Assembly: GCF_000969835.1 (NCBI RefSeq)
Contig: NZ_KQ033912.1
Coordinates: 496,001-560,000 of the forward strand
Source: Parabacteroides goldsteinii DSM 19448 = WAL 12034
GTDB taxonomy: Bacteria; Bacteroidota; Bacteroidia; Bacteroidales; Tannerellaceae
Length of the DNA stretch: 64,000 nt
Reading direction: 5' to 3'
Under the pieces are notes generated by a model. That model worked only from the letters and a program-made list of their open reading frames with translations. It searched no databases and was not told the origin of the DNA. The translations under genes were made by a program, and so were the position numbers. Below are positions 33,570 through 41,780 of the stretch, in pieces; position 1 is the stretch's first letter; each line of letters begins with the position of its first letter.

Positions 33570-35441
33570 CTATTGTGTATGGTATCGACCGGTAACTCTA
33601 CGCCAATGATCACGAGTTTTGTAAAGAACAATAGATTCATTCTCCCATACCCCATCCGGTATTTCATCAATTCTCTGGCTCTCACCTTCCTCATAACAAA
33701 ACATAGTCCCATTTTCGTCTATCACATACACGATTTGATGACCCAATCGAGTAAATGCCAAAATTTCCATATCCCCACCCCATGTACCTTGGAGTGCCAT
33801 AAGTTTATGATAGGCTTCAATAGGAATATTCTGTTTATGAATTGCTTCAACCGACAGATCTCTAAGTTCGGGATAGAGGCTGTTTTCTAACATACCCATA
33901 AGGTTGGCATCTACAAATCCTTTCTGTACCAAACCCGCCTCTTGTTCTTCTATTACTATCTCCTGACGCAATTTTAAGAATACCTCAGGATCTAAAGAAG
34001 CCGAAAGGGCACGAAACAAACAATCACCACCTCCTCCGTAATCTTCTATAATCCAATTCTTTTCTGCTACATATTGGGCTTCGGGTATCATTTTTCTTTC
34101 GGGATCTGACGCTGCCGGCATATCGAGCCTCCGGAGTTCTTCAGGAGTAAGGTCCGGCACATCCGGATATACTTGTTCGTCTTCATCAGCGGATTGAAGC
34201 ATTGATCGTATCTCAGAGGCAATGACTGAGACAACGGAAGTTTCATCTTCGGATTGGGGCATTTCTGGCGGAACCTGCGTTACAGGTTGGGATTCTTTTG
34301 ACGGAGTGGCATCAGGTGTTTGTTTCTCTGGTTGCGGAATGTCAGATTCAGCAGATATCGTTTTGTCGGTAGCTTTTTCCGAGTCATTCACATCAGCCTT
34401 CACAAAATCTATTTTTTTCTCTTCCAGAAATGTTATCTTTCCATTGATATTATAAGCTAAAACACCTATTTGCGGTATATCAATCAGACTCATTAAATTT
34501 TCAACGCATTTTTTGTTTTTCGTCGGATTGTTGCTGGAAGGCAATGAAAAGCTGAATTTTGCATCGCCATGGTCTTCCGATTTTATTCCAACCTTTTCTC
34601 CCGTCTTGTCCTTTGCTTCGTTTTCTGAAAAATTACTTGAATGCTCTACATCCAAAAGAACTTTAGACATTGATTTTATATTATAAGCGATCTTAGAAGG
34701 GAAGCCTATGAGATTCGGGGAGAACAAATTTGCTTCCCGACCTCTCTTTATAGGGAATTCAACCAACACTTTGATCGGAACATCAGAACTTTTTAAATAT
34801 AAATATTCTACTGCCTCTTTAAAATCGCCCAAATGATTTTTCAACGATGATGGCTTCCCTTTCAACCCTTCCCATTCAGCCAAAGACATCGTTCTGTAAA
34901 TGCATAGCTGATCTTCTGCCAGTTCTTCTTTCGTTGCCTGTCTTCTTGGTACAACTGATTTTCCTTCTTTCTCTAACAATTTCCTATCCCATCCGCTTTT
35001 AGTTAGATATTGTTGATGCAAGGTTTGGGGTTCAGGAGCAAATCTAATATGCCGTATATCAAAAGCTAACGTTTGTTCAAACCGGGTCCTATCATATTCT
35101 CCCGGCTTAAGATCCTGAAGACTTTGGCTAATATAACCAATACAATCGTCTTCAGAACATTCATACTTTTTCATGATTTGTGCAATAAAAGCCATTCTCT
35201 CTTTGGCTGGTAGATCCTTCACTTTCTTTAGGTTTTCCTGTGCTCTTTTTTTCTTCTCCCCTTTTTCTATCTTCTCTTTCAGTATTCGGTCATGCTCAGA
35301 TTTAGGACTATTATCCACATGAGTTGGTTCTTCCTTTTGTGTTTGACCTTTGGCCTTATCTTTGGGTTTCCCTTTTTGGGACGAGACACTGCTAACTTGT
35401 GTTCCACCCGGCTTTCTTTCTTTCGCTTTTTTTTTGCCCAT
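33570..35441 (-). CDS. Large protein with C-terminal OTU-type cysteine protease (deubiquitinase-like) domain
   Basis: 623 residues, no signal peptide or membrane segment. The first 80 residues are Lys-rich and low-complexity (MGKKKAKERKPGG). Residues about 165-330 contain CIYRTMSLAEWEGLKGKP and DFKEAVEYLY-KVLVEFPI, vaguely like ADP-ribosyltransferase-type toxin domains. A Pro/Ser/Glu-rich linker follows. Residues 455-623 carry the OTU signature: GGGGDCLFRAL with Cys474, TWGGDMEILAFTRLGHQIVYV, and DHW with His612. In place of the usual Asp three residues before the Cys there is Gly. OTU proteases cut ubiquitin-type isopeptide bonds, so a host-directed or phage/competitor-directed effector is possible. 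The ATG at 35441 fits a promoter at 35469-35499; a GTG at 35510 lies upstream of that promoter. Confidence 0.75.
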   Translation of the reverse strand: MGKKKAKERKPGGTQVSSVSSQKGKPKDKAKGQTQKEEPTHVDNSPKSEHDRILKEKIEKGEKKKRAQENLKKVKDLPAKERMAFIAQIMKKYECSEDDCIGYISQSLQDLKPGEYDRTRFEQTLAFDIRHIRFAPEPQTLHQQYLTKSGWDRKLLEKEGKSVVPRRQATKEELAEDQLCIYRTMSLAEWEGLKGKPSSLKNHLGDFKEAVEYLYLKSSDVPIKVLVEFPIKRGREANLFSPNLIGFPSKIAYNIKSMSKVLLDVEHSSNFSENEAKDKTGEKVGIKSEDHGDAKFSFSLPSSNNPTKNKKCVENLMSLIDIPQIGVLAYNINGKITFLEEKKIDFVKADVNDSEKATDKTISAESDIPQPEKQTPDATPSKESQPVTQVPPEMPQSEDETSVVSVIASEIRSMLQSADEDEQVYPDVPDLTPEELRRLDMPAASDPERKMIPEAQYVAEKNWIIEDYGGGGDCLFRALSASLDPEVFLKLRQEIVIEEQEAGLVQKGFVDANLMGMLENSLYPELRDLSVEAIHKQNIPIEAYHKLMALQGTWGGDMEILAFTRLGHQIVYVIDENGTMFCYEEGESQRIDEIPDGVWENESIVLYKTRDHWRRVTGRYHTQ

Positions 35442-35745
35442 AGCAGTAAATACTATTTTACAATTACCCAAAGCTAAAGATTGTAGAATGATTATGCAAT
35501 TTATTTCCACAAACGACAGGCATTGTTTGCAAACGACATTACTTTGCCAATAACCGGCATAATCTTATACCGCAGAGGAAGTAGGTATTGGTAGAAAAAA
35601 TATGGCTGGCGACTTGGCACGGAGAACTTGCTACATATATAATGCATAAGGATGACAGTGCTTGTATCCCGGATTCGGTGAAAAGGCATATTATTAGGAA
35701 TAATTCTCAACCTTTGTGAAAGTATCATTTTCAATCAGGTTAATT
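35442..35745. other. Gap between the OTU gene and the AAA-ATPase remnant
   Basis: This 304-base stretch holds the OTU promoter near its left end. Elsewhere I see only AT-rich sequence with a short direct repeat (AAACGACA near 35511 and 35529). Open frames on both strands have no recognisable similarity. Confidence 0.5.
35469..35499 (-). promoter_or_regulatory. Promoter of the OTU gene
   Basis: Minus strand TAGCTTTG (35476-35469) fits TAnnTTTG; a TTGC at 35499-35496 sits 19 bases upstream. The implied mRNA starts about 20 bases before the ATG at 35441, which supports that start. Confidence 0.5.
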
Positions 35746-36354
35746 ATGACACAGCTTTATCCCATCGGCATACAGAACTTCGAGAAAATCAGAAAGGATG
35801 GTTTTCTTTATATTGATAAAACGGAATTGATCTACCAATTGGTCAAGACAGGCAGTTATATTTCGTGCCCGACAGTCCAGGAATATATAATCCGTTCAGT
35901 CTGTTAAATACATTCAAGTACATGCAATTTGGAAGTTACTGATTTGAAACAGGTACGCCAACTTATTTGGTTATGTTGCTTAAACGTTCCAACTACAATC
36001 TCAACATGGCTCATACGGAAACCGACGCAGACGTGTTAAACAGTATTGACTCGACTTCTACGAACCCAATACCAGTTATCTATCAGAGCGGATACCAGAC
36101 TATCAAAGATTATGATCGTCTCTTTGGTATTTTTACCGGCTGGGATTTCCCAACCGCGAAGAGGAAGATGGATTTATGAAATTCCTGTTACCTTTTTATG
36201 CCAATACGGACAAGGTGGATTCACCTTTCCAGAAGAGAAAGGTTATGCACACCCCTTCGCCAGCGATACCCGCAAACTATTCAAAATAGGCGTAAACTTC
36301 AGTAACAAAACACGGAATATAGAGACGTGGAAGGTGGTGGAAAGAAACTTATAA
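35746..36354 (+). pseudogene. Remnant of an AAA-ATPase-like / PD-(D/E)XK nuclease (DUF1703) family gene
   Basis: The start MTQLYPIGIQNFEKIRKDGF followed by LYIDKTELIYQLVKTGSY is the conserved N-terminus of this family. The reading then jumps, across a deletion of the Walker A region, to a frame reading NPFSLLNTFKYMQFGSYWFETGTPTYL, continues as VMLLKRSNYNLN, shifts frame again, and ends with the family's C-terminal DTRKLFKIGVNFSNKTRNIE. At least two internal deletions and several frameshifts or stops are present, and most of the ATPase and nuclease domains are gone. Intact members are about 520 residues and common in many copies in Bacteroidales. The 3' end overlaps the LuxR gene by six bases. 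Confidence 0.85.
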
Positions 36355-36933
36355 CTCAATATCATCCCCCGAAATAATCCCGTTCATGATGGCATAGAAT
36401 GTTAAACCGGAGACGGTCTTGATGCCTAGCTTGGCTGTGATATTCTTGCGGTGGGTCAGGACGGTGTTCAGGCTGATATTCAGTTTGTCGGCAATCTCCT
36501 TATTCGTGATGCCTTTGACGATCAGTTGGAGGACGTCAGTCTCGCGGGAAGAAAGGTCTTTGCTGTTTTCACCGACTGTGTAAGCGGAACTGTCGCTGGT
36601 AAACAATTGCTGCAATTGCTCGATGATAATCTCCTGCGATGCCTTGATGGTTATATGGTTGGTGGTAGAAATACCGCCAGTACCCTCTCCCCCATCGATC
36701 AGTACCGTGGTTTTGCTACGGCGGGGAAGGAAAAAGTCGGCGTTCAGCACCATGATGTCCGGAGAGGTAAAATAATAATCGAACGCATCGTTGCCACCTG
36801 CCGCATTAAAAATCTCGAACGCAGGGAAATAGCAGACCTCGACCGGAGGAAAGTAGTCGGTCAGCAGACTCTGAAGACCTATACTTTGTAGAGTGTCGGG
36901 TAAGATAATCGCTATTTGTTTGTTCCGGTGCAT
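36349..36933 (-). CDS. LuxR/NarL-type transcriptional regulator
   Basis: 194 residues. The C-terminal 65 residues are a LuxR-type helix-turn-helix (LSSRETDVLQLIVKGITNKE, then IADKLNISLNTVLTHRKNI). The N-terminal half has the length of a receiver domain, but the conserved acidic pocket and phosphorylated Asp are not evident (IAIILPDTLQSIGLQSLLTDYF), so it is probably not phosphorylated in the standard way. It is the last gene of an operon whose previous gene, nine bases upstream, encodes a RIC-type di-iron protein, so it may respond to nitrosative or redox stress, or control this operon. Confidence 0.85.
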   Translation of the reverse strand: MHRNKQIAIILPDTLQSIGLQSLLTDYFPPVEVCYFPAFEIFNAAGGNDAFDYYFTSPDIMVLNADFFLPRRSKTTVLIDGGEGTGGISTTNHITIKASQEIIIEQLQQLFTSDSSAYTVGENSKDLSSRETDVLQLIVKGITNKEIADKLNISLNTVLTHRKNITAKLGIKTVSGLTFYAIMNGIISGDDIEL

Positions 36934-36942
36934 CGACAGGGG

Positions 36943-37653
36943 TTATTTACATAATTTCTCCATGGCAGAGACCATCGGAGTCAGGATACGGTAACGGATA
37001 CGGTTATGCTGCTTGATGTCTTTTTCAAGGCTGCTGATCCCAAAGATCACGGCATAACACAGATTCTCGTTGTAATCGCCGGAAAGATGCTTGATCATGA
37101 TGCCTTTCAGGTCGGATAACAACGCTTCTATAGCATCTTCCGAACGCTGCTCGTCACCCAGATGGAGTGCCTCCTTTTCATCGGAATTACAACACCCTTT
37201 TATTTTTTCACTCAACTCCAGGCAGTAAGGGAACCATTCCTTATCATCATGTTCGATGCGTGCCGTAAGCTCTTCCTTGAAAGAGGAGAAGAATTTGCCG
37301 ATCAGGTTCAACGTATTGTTTCCCGGTGTGCTCATAGAGATGAAAGAAGTTAGGTGCCGCTCTATGTTCGGCAACTGATAACGCAGATAGTAAAGATTGG
37401 TCTTGGTCAGGTAATCGATAATCTGTGTCGTATGGAATGTCTGTAACTTCCTTTCCGGGAAGTATTCCTCGTTCAGGAACGTGTTAATTACAGTCAGCAG
37501 GAAATCAGTATCCAGCTGATATTCGTCACAGATCGTCTTCACCGATTTATCGCCCAACCCGAGGCGGATACCGAACCGGTTGATTACAGGAATGAGTGAG
37601 GGATGTTCTTCCACCACCTCACTCATTTGCATATTTGGATATACTAAAGGCAT
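36943..37653 (-). CDS. RIC/ScdA-YtfE-like di-iron (hemerythrin-type) protein
   Basis: Cytosolic protein of 236 residues. The N-terminus MSEVVEEHPSLIPVINRFGI and the following LGDKSVKTICDEY resemble the ScdA N-terminal (DUF542/DUF1858-like) domain, in which a Cys is usually seen but is not here. The rest is a four-helix hemerythrin-like bundle with His/Glu candidates in FHTTQIIDYL, LPNIERHLTSF, RIEHDDKEWFPYCLEL and IMIKHLSGDYNENL. RIC proteins repair iron-sulfur clusters damaged by nitric oxide or oxidants. Three-base gap to the TIM-barrel gene and nine-base gap to the LuxR gene. Confidence 0.78.
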   Translation of the reverse strand: MPLVYPNMQMSEVVEEHPSLIPVINRFGIRLGLGDKSVKTICDEYQLDTDFLLTVINTFLNEEYFPERKLQTFHTTQIIDYLTKTNLYYLRYQLPNIERHLTSFISMSTPGNNTLNLIGKFFSSFKEELTARIEHDDKEWFPYCLELSEKIKGCCNSDEKEALHLGDEQRSEDAIEALLSDLKGIMIKHLSGDYNENLCYAVIFGISSLEKDIKQHNRIRYRILTPMVSAMEKLCK

Positions 37654-37656
37654 AAT

Positions 37657-38598
37657 TTATGCTTCTTCCCATTGTTTGCGCAAGAGTTCTACCGCGGCAG
37701 GGACAACGATGTTACGATCGCCCTGGCATCCGCACTCGAAACTTACGTATTTGTCATAACCCAGCATCTTCAGGCCTTTAAAGCCGTCTACGTAGTTATC
37801 TGCTTCCCCGTCTTCACCCGGCATGCTGCGACGTTTGCGGCTTGCCACGTGTACGTGTTGCAAATAGTCTCCACCCGAGATAAAGGCTCCCATATCGGAC
37901 GTTTCTTCCCAGGTCATATGCCAGAAGTCACCCATACAACGTACTCCCGGATTGTTGATATCCCGGCATACGGAAGCGGCGTCGGCCACCTGACGCATAT
38001 AGAAACATTCTTTACGATTCAAAGGTTCAAAGATCACGGTCGTTCCGTTCTGAGCGGCATGGTTTCCCATTTCGGTGAATTGCTCGCACAGGAAGTCGCG
38101 GGTTTCCTGATTATGAGGAAGCGCCGGTACCTGCCCGTTGAAAGCCGGAACGATGATAACACCAGTCGACCCCAGTTCGCCGGCAGCCGTGATGATTTCC
38201 TTCATCGTATCCATACATTGCTTGCGGATAGCCGGATCGGTAGAAAGAATAAAACCGTCAAAACCGGCACAAATGGCACTGACTTTGATATCACGACCAT
38301 TCAGAGCTTGCTTGATCTCGCTTACACGGTCTTTCAAACCACGTCCGCCCGGTTCAAAACCGACAACTCCCAGCTTTTCCATATAGTCCAGCTTCTGGTT
38401 CAGGTTTTCACCCGGAGCGATGCCTTCCTGGAAAGAGAGGTTCAGTTTCGCCTTGGTGTTGCAGCAAGACTTCGTTTCCGGACATTTCTCATCCGAAGAA
38501 GCCTTCGATGCACAGGATGCCAACGTGCCGGTACTAACGGCTGCTACCGCAGCACCGGACAAAGTTGTTCTTAAAAAGTTTCTTCTGTTTAATGTCAT
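37657..38598 (-). CDS. Tat-exported TIM-barrel sugar isomerase/epimerase-like protein
   Basis: 313 residues from the ATG at 38598; a GTG seven codons upstream is less likely. The twin-arginine signal RRNFLRTTLSG is followed by a hydrophobic stretch and an LASC lipobox-like end, so the protein is exported folded and may be lipid-anchored. The xylose-isomerase-like TIM barrel shows FEPLNRKECFYMRQ, MGDFWHM and YVSFECGCQG with likely metal-binding Glu/His/Asp. Partners of this type act with Gfo/Idh/MocA enzymes on 3-keto-sugars or inositols. Its start is four bases from the stop of the oxidoreductase gene. Confidence 0.85.
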   Translation of the reverse strand: MTLNRRNFLRTTLSGAAVAAVSTGTLASCASKASSDEKCPETKSCCNTKAKLNLSFQEGIAPGENLNQKLDYMEKLGVVGFEPGGRGLKDRVSEIKQALNGRDIKVSAICAGFDGFILSTDPAIRKQCMDTMKEIITAAGELGSTGVIIVPAFNGQVPALPHNQETRDFLCEQFTEMGNHAAQNGTTVIFEPLNRKECFYMRQVADAASVCRDINNPGVRCMGDFWHMTWEETSDMGAFISGGDYLQHVHVASRKRRSMPGEDGEADNYVDGFKGLKMLGYDKYVSFECGCQGDRNIVVPAAVELLRKQWEEA

Positions 38599-38602
38599 AT
38601 CT

Positions 38603-39991
38603 TTATTTATTTTGATCACGAGGTTTTCCCGGAACCGGTACAGTAAATGTACTCATATCCATCTTACCCAGATTCAGGTCTTTCGGAGTATAATCCAGCG
38701 GAGAAGCGGTCATAGCATCCCAGGTTGTCTCAGCACCGGAATAAGCCGATTCACGTCCCATAATAGCTGCCATATTCGAAATAGCTGTTTCGGAAGCCTG
38801 CTGAAGCGGTTTGTTACCACGGATACTGTTGATCCAGTTAACATGTTCCAATGTATACGGGTCGGTCTGTTTGAAGTTTGCTTTTTCTGCTTCATAATCG
38901 TATTTCCATACCACATTACCGGCAAGGTCTTTGATCTCCATCGTAGAGCTGTCCCATGAGCCTTTCGTACCCTGGACAAATTCGCTTACATTGCTCACGC
39001 AACCGTCAATCTGACGACACATACTATGCATATGGATACCGTTCTCCATAGTGAAGTCGATACTGAAATTATCATACTGGTCACCGGTAATACGGCGCTG
39101 GCGAGAACCGAAACCGACAGCCTTAACAGGTTTCAGCCCGCTGAACCAAGTAAATACGTCGATATTATGTACATGCTGCTCAACAATATGGTCGCCGGAT
39201 AACCATTTCCAGTTCACCCAGTCTTTGATCATATATTCGCAATCGTTCCATTCTTTCTGACGTTCGCGGAACCATAACATACTCTGGTTCCAGTAAACCG
39301 TACCGCCAGTGATCTCACCGATCATACCTTCCATGATCTTTTTGTAAGATTCTACATAAGAACGCTGATGATGACGTTGTGTACCTGTGATTACGCGAAG
39401 ATTCTTCGCTTCCGCCTGTTTGGCTGTAGCCATGATCGTACGATAACCTACCGGATCCACACAGATCGGTTTTTCAAGGAATGAATGTTTCCCTTTTTCT
39501 GTCGCATACTGGAAATGTACCGGACGGAACACGGGAGGTGTTGCAATGATCACAACATCCACGCCACTGTCTATTACTTGTTTATATGCATCCAGACCTA
39601 CAAAACGTTTGTCGGCAGGAATATCTATATTCTTATCTTTTTTCAGCTTACCGGCCAGTTCGTCAACTCTTTCCTGGAAAGTATCACCCAACGCAACAAT
39701 AGTCACGCCATTTGCTGCATTCAGAAAGTTGAAAGCGGCACCGGAACCACGTCCGCCACAACCGATAACACCGGCTTTCAGTTCCTGGCCGTCGGTTGCC
39801 AGATCCGGCAATTCCGGAATATAATAAGTACCCGGTTCTTTCAGCGGTTTCAAAGCTGCGGCTTTTTCTCCCCCGCCGCATGAAGTCAGAACCACACTTG
39901 CTGCACTACCTGTACCGATTGCACCCAGTGCACCGGCCATCGCTGAACTTTTTAAAAATGATCTTCTACTGATACTGTTTTCCTTTTTCAT
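38603..39991 (-). CDS. Tat-exported Gfo/Idh/MocA family oxidoreductase
   Basis: 462 residues. Twin-arginine motif RRSFLK at 9-14 and a following Ala-rich stretch ending LTSCGGG. The Rossmann domain begins GVIGCGGRGSGA; the EKP motif (KHSFLEKPICVDP) and the segment HIVEQHVHNIDVFTWF belong to this family. These enzymes carry tightly bound or recycled NAD(P) and oxidise or reduce sugars; exported members have been linked to glycoside 3-oxidation and to GH109-like chemistry. The 47-base gap to the cytochrome-FGE gene and the four-base gap to the TIM-barrel gene suggest a periplasmic redox unit. Confidence 0.9.
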   Translation of the reverse strand: MKKENSISRRSFLKSSAMAGALGAIGTGSAASVVLTSCGGGEKAAALKPLKEPGTYYIPELPDLATDGQELKAGVIGCGGRGSGAAFNFLNAANGVTIVALGDTFQERVDELAGKLKKDKNIDIPADKRFVGLDAYKQVIDSGVDVVIIATPPVFRPVHFQYATEKGKHSFLEKPICVDPVGYRTIMATAKQAEAKNLRVITGTQRHHQRSYVESYKKIMEGMIGEITGGTVYWNQSMLWFRERQKEWNDCEYMIKDWVNWKWLSGDHIVEQHVHNIDVFTWFSGLKPVKAVGFGSRQRRITGDQYDNFSIDFTMENGIHMHSMCRQIDGCVSNVSEFVQGTKGSWDSSTMEIKDLAGNVVWKYDYEAEKANFKQTDPYTLEHVNWINSIRGNKPLQQASETAISNMAAIMGRESAYSGAETTWDAMTASPLDYTPKDLNLGKMDMSTFTVPVPGKPRDQNK

Positions 39992-40038
39992 GATATAGCA
40001 AATTTAAAGAATTGATATAATTTTTACACTAGTCTACT

Positions 40039-41622
40039 TTATTGAATGGATGAATCCGGCTCGCATACCACACGGAAGCCAATGCCACGTATGTCAGAAT
40101 ACCACCAGATACTTTTAGGTTGCTGCGGGTCGGTCTTTAACCACGCTTCATGTTTGGTATAGTCGCGGGCTGCCGAACGAAGGTCTGCCGCGTCAGAAGT
40201 ATAATTACCTCCGCGCACTACCCATTCCGTTCCTTCGGTTACCAACGGATTCGTAACAGACTCGCCACCCTTGCTATAGGCTTCGGGATCATACTTGTCT
40301 GCACAATATTCCATGACATTACCCAACATATTCTTTAATCCGAACGGATTGGCTTTCACCAGTTCCGGTTCTTGTGTCTTATTCTTACTGTTCTTGCTGT
40401 AAATGACGAACGAACTGATACTGTCGGTTTTTGCATCGAAGAACTTACGCCAGAATCCCTGGTCGGAGAAGTCTTTCGGGCTGCCGCTGAAGAAGTAAGG
40501 AGTTTCCGTACCTCCGCGGGCTGCATATTCCCATTCGGCTTCGGTCGGCAGACGGTATTTCTTGCCGGTCTTCTTCGATAACCACTGGCAGAATGTTTCA
40601 GCTGCATAATGTGTCATTGTGATAGCCGGACGATCGCCGCCACCCCATCCCTGGTCGGGGAATCCGAATGGAGGTGTCGGACCGGAAATAGCATCCACAT
40701 CCGGATTGCTGTTATTCGCATAAACTGTTTCAGGAGGAGTACGTCCCTCGCTCATCGTATTTCCATAGAACGACCAGTACTGGTCCCAGGTAACTTCCAC
40801 CTCAGCCATAAAGAACGGGCTGACCGTTACGTTGCGTACAGGTGCTTCATCCGGTTTATGGAACGGTTCCTTGCTGGTGCTACCCATTTTGAACGTACCG
40901 CCCGGCACGGCAACCATTTTGAAAGACACCGGTGTTCCGGGTATCTGTTCTACATAATCGGCAAAACTTGTTACCTGTGCAGGTTCCTTGAAATAAAGGC
41001 TTGTATCGACCGCCGAAGATCCGGAAGCCATGCCAGGAATACCAGTCAACTTGGAATGGTTGTAGTTGGGATTATAATGCCCGGCATCCAGGTGACAACT
41101 GATACACTGCAAGTCCAGTTTCTTTTCATTTTCATCATAATAAAGGTGTGCTGTAATACCGTCGTTCGTAATTCCTTCCGGAAACAAATTCTGGTGGCAT
41201 TCTTTACATGATTCGTTCGGGATATATTTAACGGCATGATCCAGTTCTGACTTTACATCCCAGTCAAAGTCGGCACTGTCTTTGGTCATAAAAGACCAGA
41301 CATCTTTTAAGCCCAGTTTTGCTTTTGCCGTATAATGGTTCCAGGTATCGTTTTTAGGCGGAAGGTGGCAGTCCACGCAATGCACTTTCACCCCGCTCCC
41401 GTTATTTACGTGCTTGGATAGTTTCCAGCTGCCTTCCACATGCGGATGCACATGACACATCATACAGGATTCGTCACTGGAAAAATAAACGGAAGTATTA
41501 TAAGCCAGAATCATTACCCCGGCACCAAAAATTACGCCCAAAAGAAGCATAAAGGTCTTTCCTTTAAAAAAATTCTTCTTCAGGCCTGATGAGTATCGAT
41601 TAGAATTCTTGTTAGTAGCCAT
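40039..41622 (-). CDS. Tetrahaem NapC/NirT-like cytochrome fused to a formylglycine-enzyme-like (SUMF1) domain
   Basis: 527 residues. One membrane helix at about 22-44 is followed by four CxxCH haem motifs at Cys53-His57, Cys82-His86, Cys139-His143 and Cys173-His177, the spacing of a NapC/NrfH-type quinol dehydrogenase head. From about 235 a complete FGE-sulfatase/SUMF1-like domain begins (VPGGTFKMGS, EVTWDQYWSF, YRLPTEAEWEYAARGG, NMLGNVMEYCAD, VVRGGNYTSDAADLRSAARD, GIGFRVV). Paired active-site cysteines of true sulfatase-activating enzymes are not obvious, so it may be a binding or structural version. First gene of the operon with the Tat-exported oxidoreductase. Confidence 0.88.
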   Translation of the reverse strand: MATNKNSNRYSSGLKKNFFKGKTFMLLLGVIFGAGVMILAYNTSVYFSSDESCMMCHVHPHVEGSWKLSKHVNNGSGVKVHCVDCHLPPKNDTWNHYTAKAKLGLKDVWSFMTKDSADFDWDVKSELDHAVKYIPNESCKECHQNLFPEGITNDGITAHLYYDENEKKLDLQCISCHLDAGHYNPNYNHSKLTGIPGMASGSSAVDTSLYFKEPAQVTSFADYVEQIPGTPVSFKMVAVPGGTFKMGSTSKEPFHKPDEAPVRNVTVSPFFMAEVEVTWDQYWSFYGNTMSEGRTPPETVYANNSNPDVDAISGPTPPFGFPDQGWGGGDRPAITMTHYAAETFCQWLSKKTGKKYRLPTEAEWEYAARGGTETPYFFSGSPKDFSDQGFWRKFFDAKTDSISSFVIYSKNSKNKTQEPELVKANPFGLKNMLGNVMEYCADKYDPEAYSKGGESVTNPLVTEGTEWVVRGGNYTSDAADLRSAARDYTKHEAWLKTDPQQPKSIWWYSDIRGIGFRVVCEPDSSIQ

Positions 41623-41710
41623 CTGTTTTTATGGTATTCAATATTTACACTTAGTCTGAGAATTAGATTTAAAAATCGGCAATAAAAGTAACATTTTCCT
41701 TAATATAAAG

Positions 41711-41758
41711 AAAGCATAACCCACCTATTTAACGTAATAAGTAAGCAGATTATGCTTT
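41711..41758. terminator. Terminator between lacZ and the cytochrome operon
   Basis: AAAGCATAA / TTATGCTTT arms with a 30-base loop; T- and A-runs outside both arms make it usable in both directions. It lies about 20 bases after the lacZ stop. Confidence 0.5.
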
Positions 41759-41780
41759 TTTTAATTATTTTCAGTATCCC

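Noticed and set aside
35442..35510. GTG start adding 23 residues to the OTU protein
   Set aside because: It lies upstream of the predicted promoter box at 35469-35476, and the added residues look unlike the Lys-rich start at the ATG.
37672..38574. 300-codon open frame on the plus strand
   Set aside because: Antisense to the Tat-exported TIM-barrel gene; product without domain-like features.
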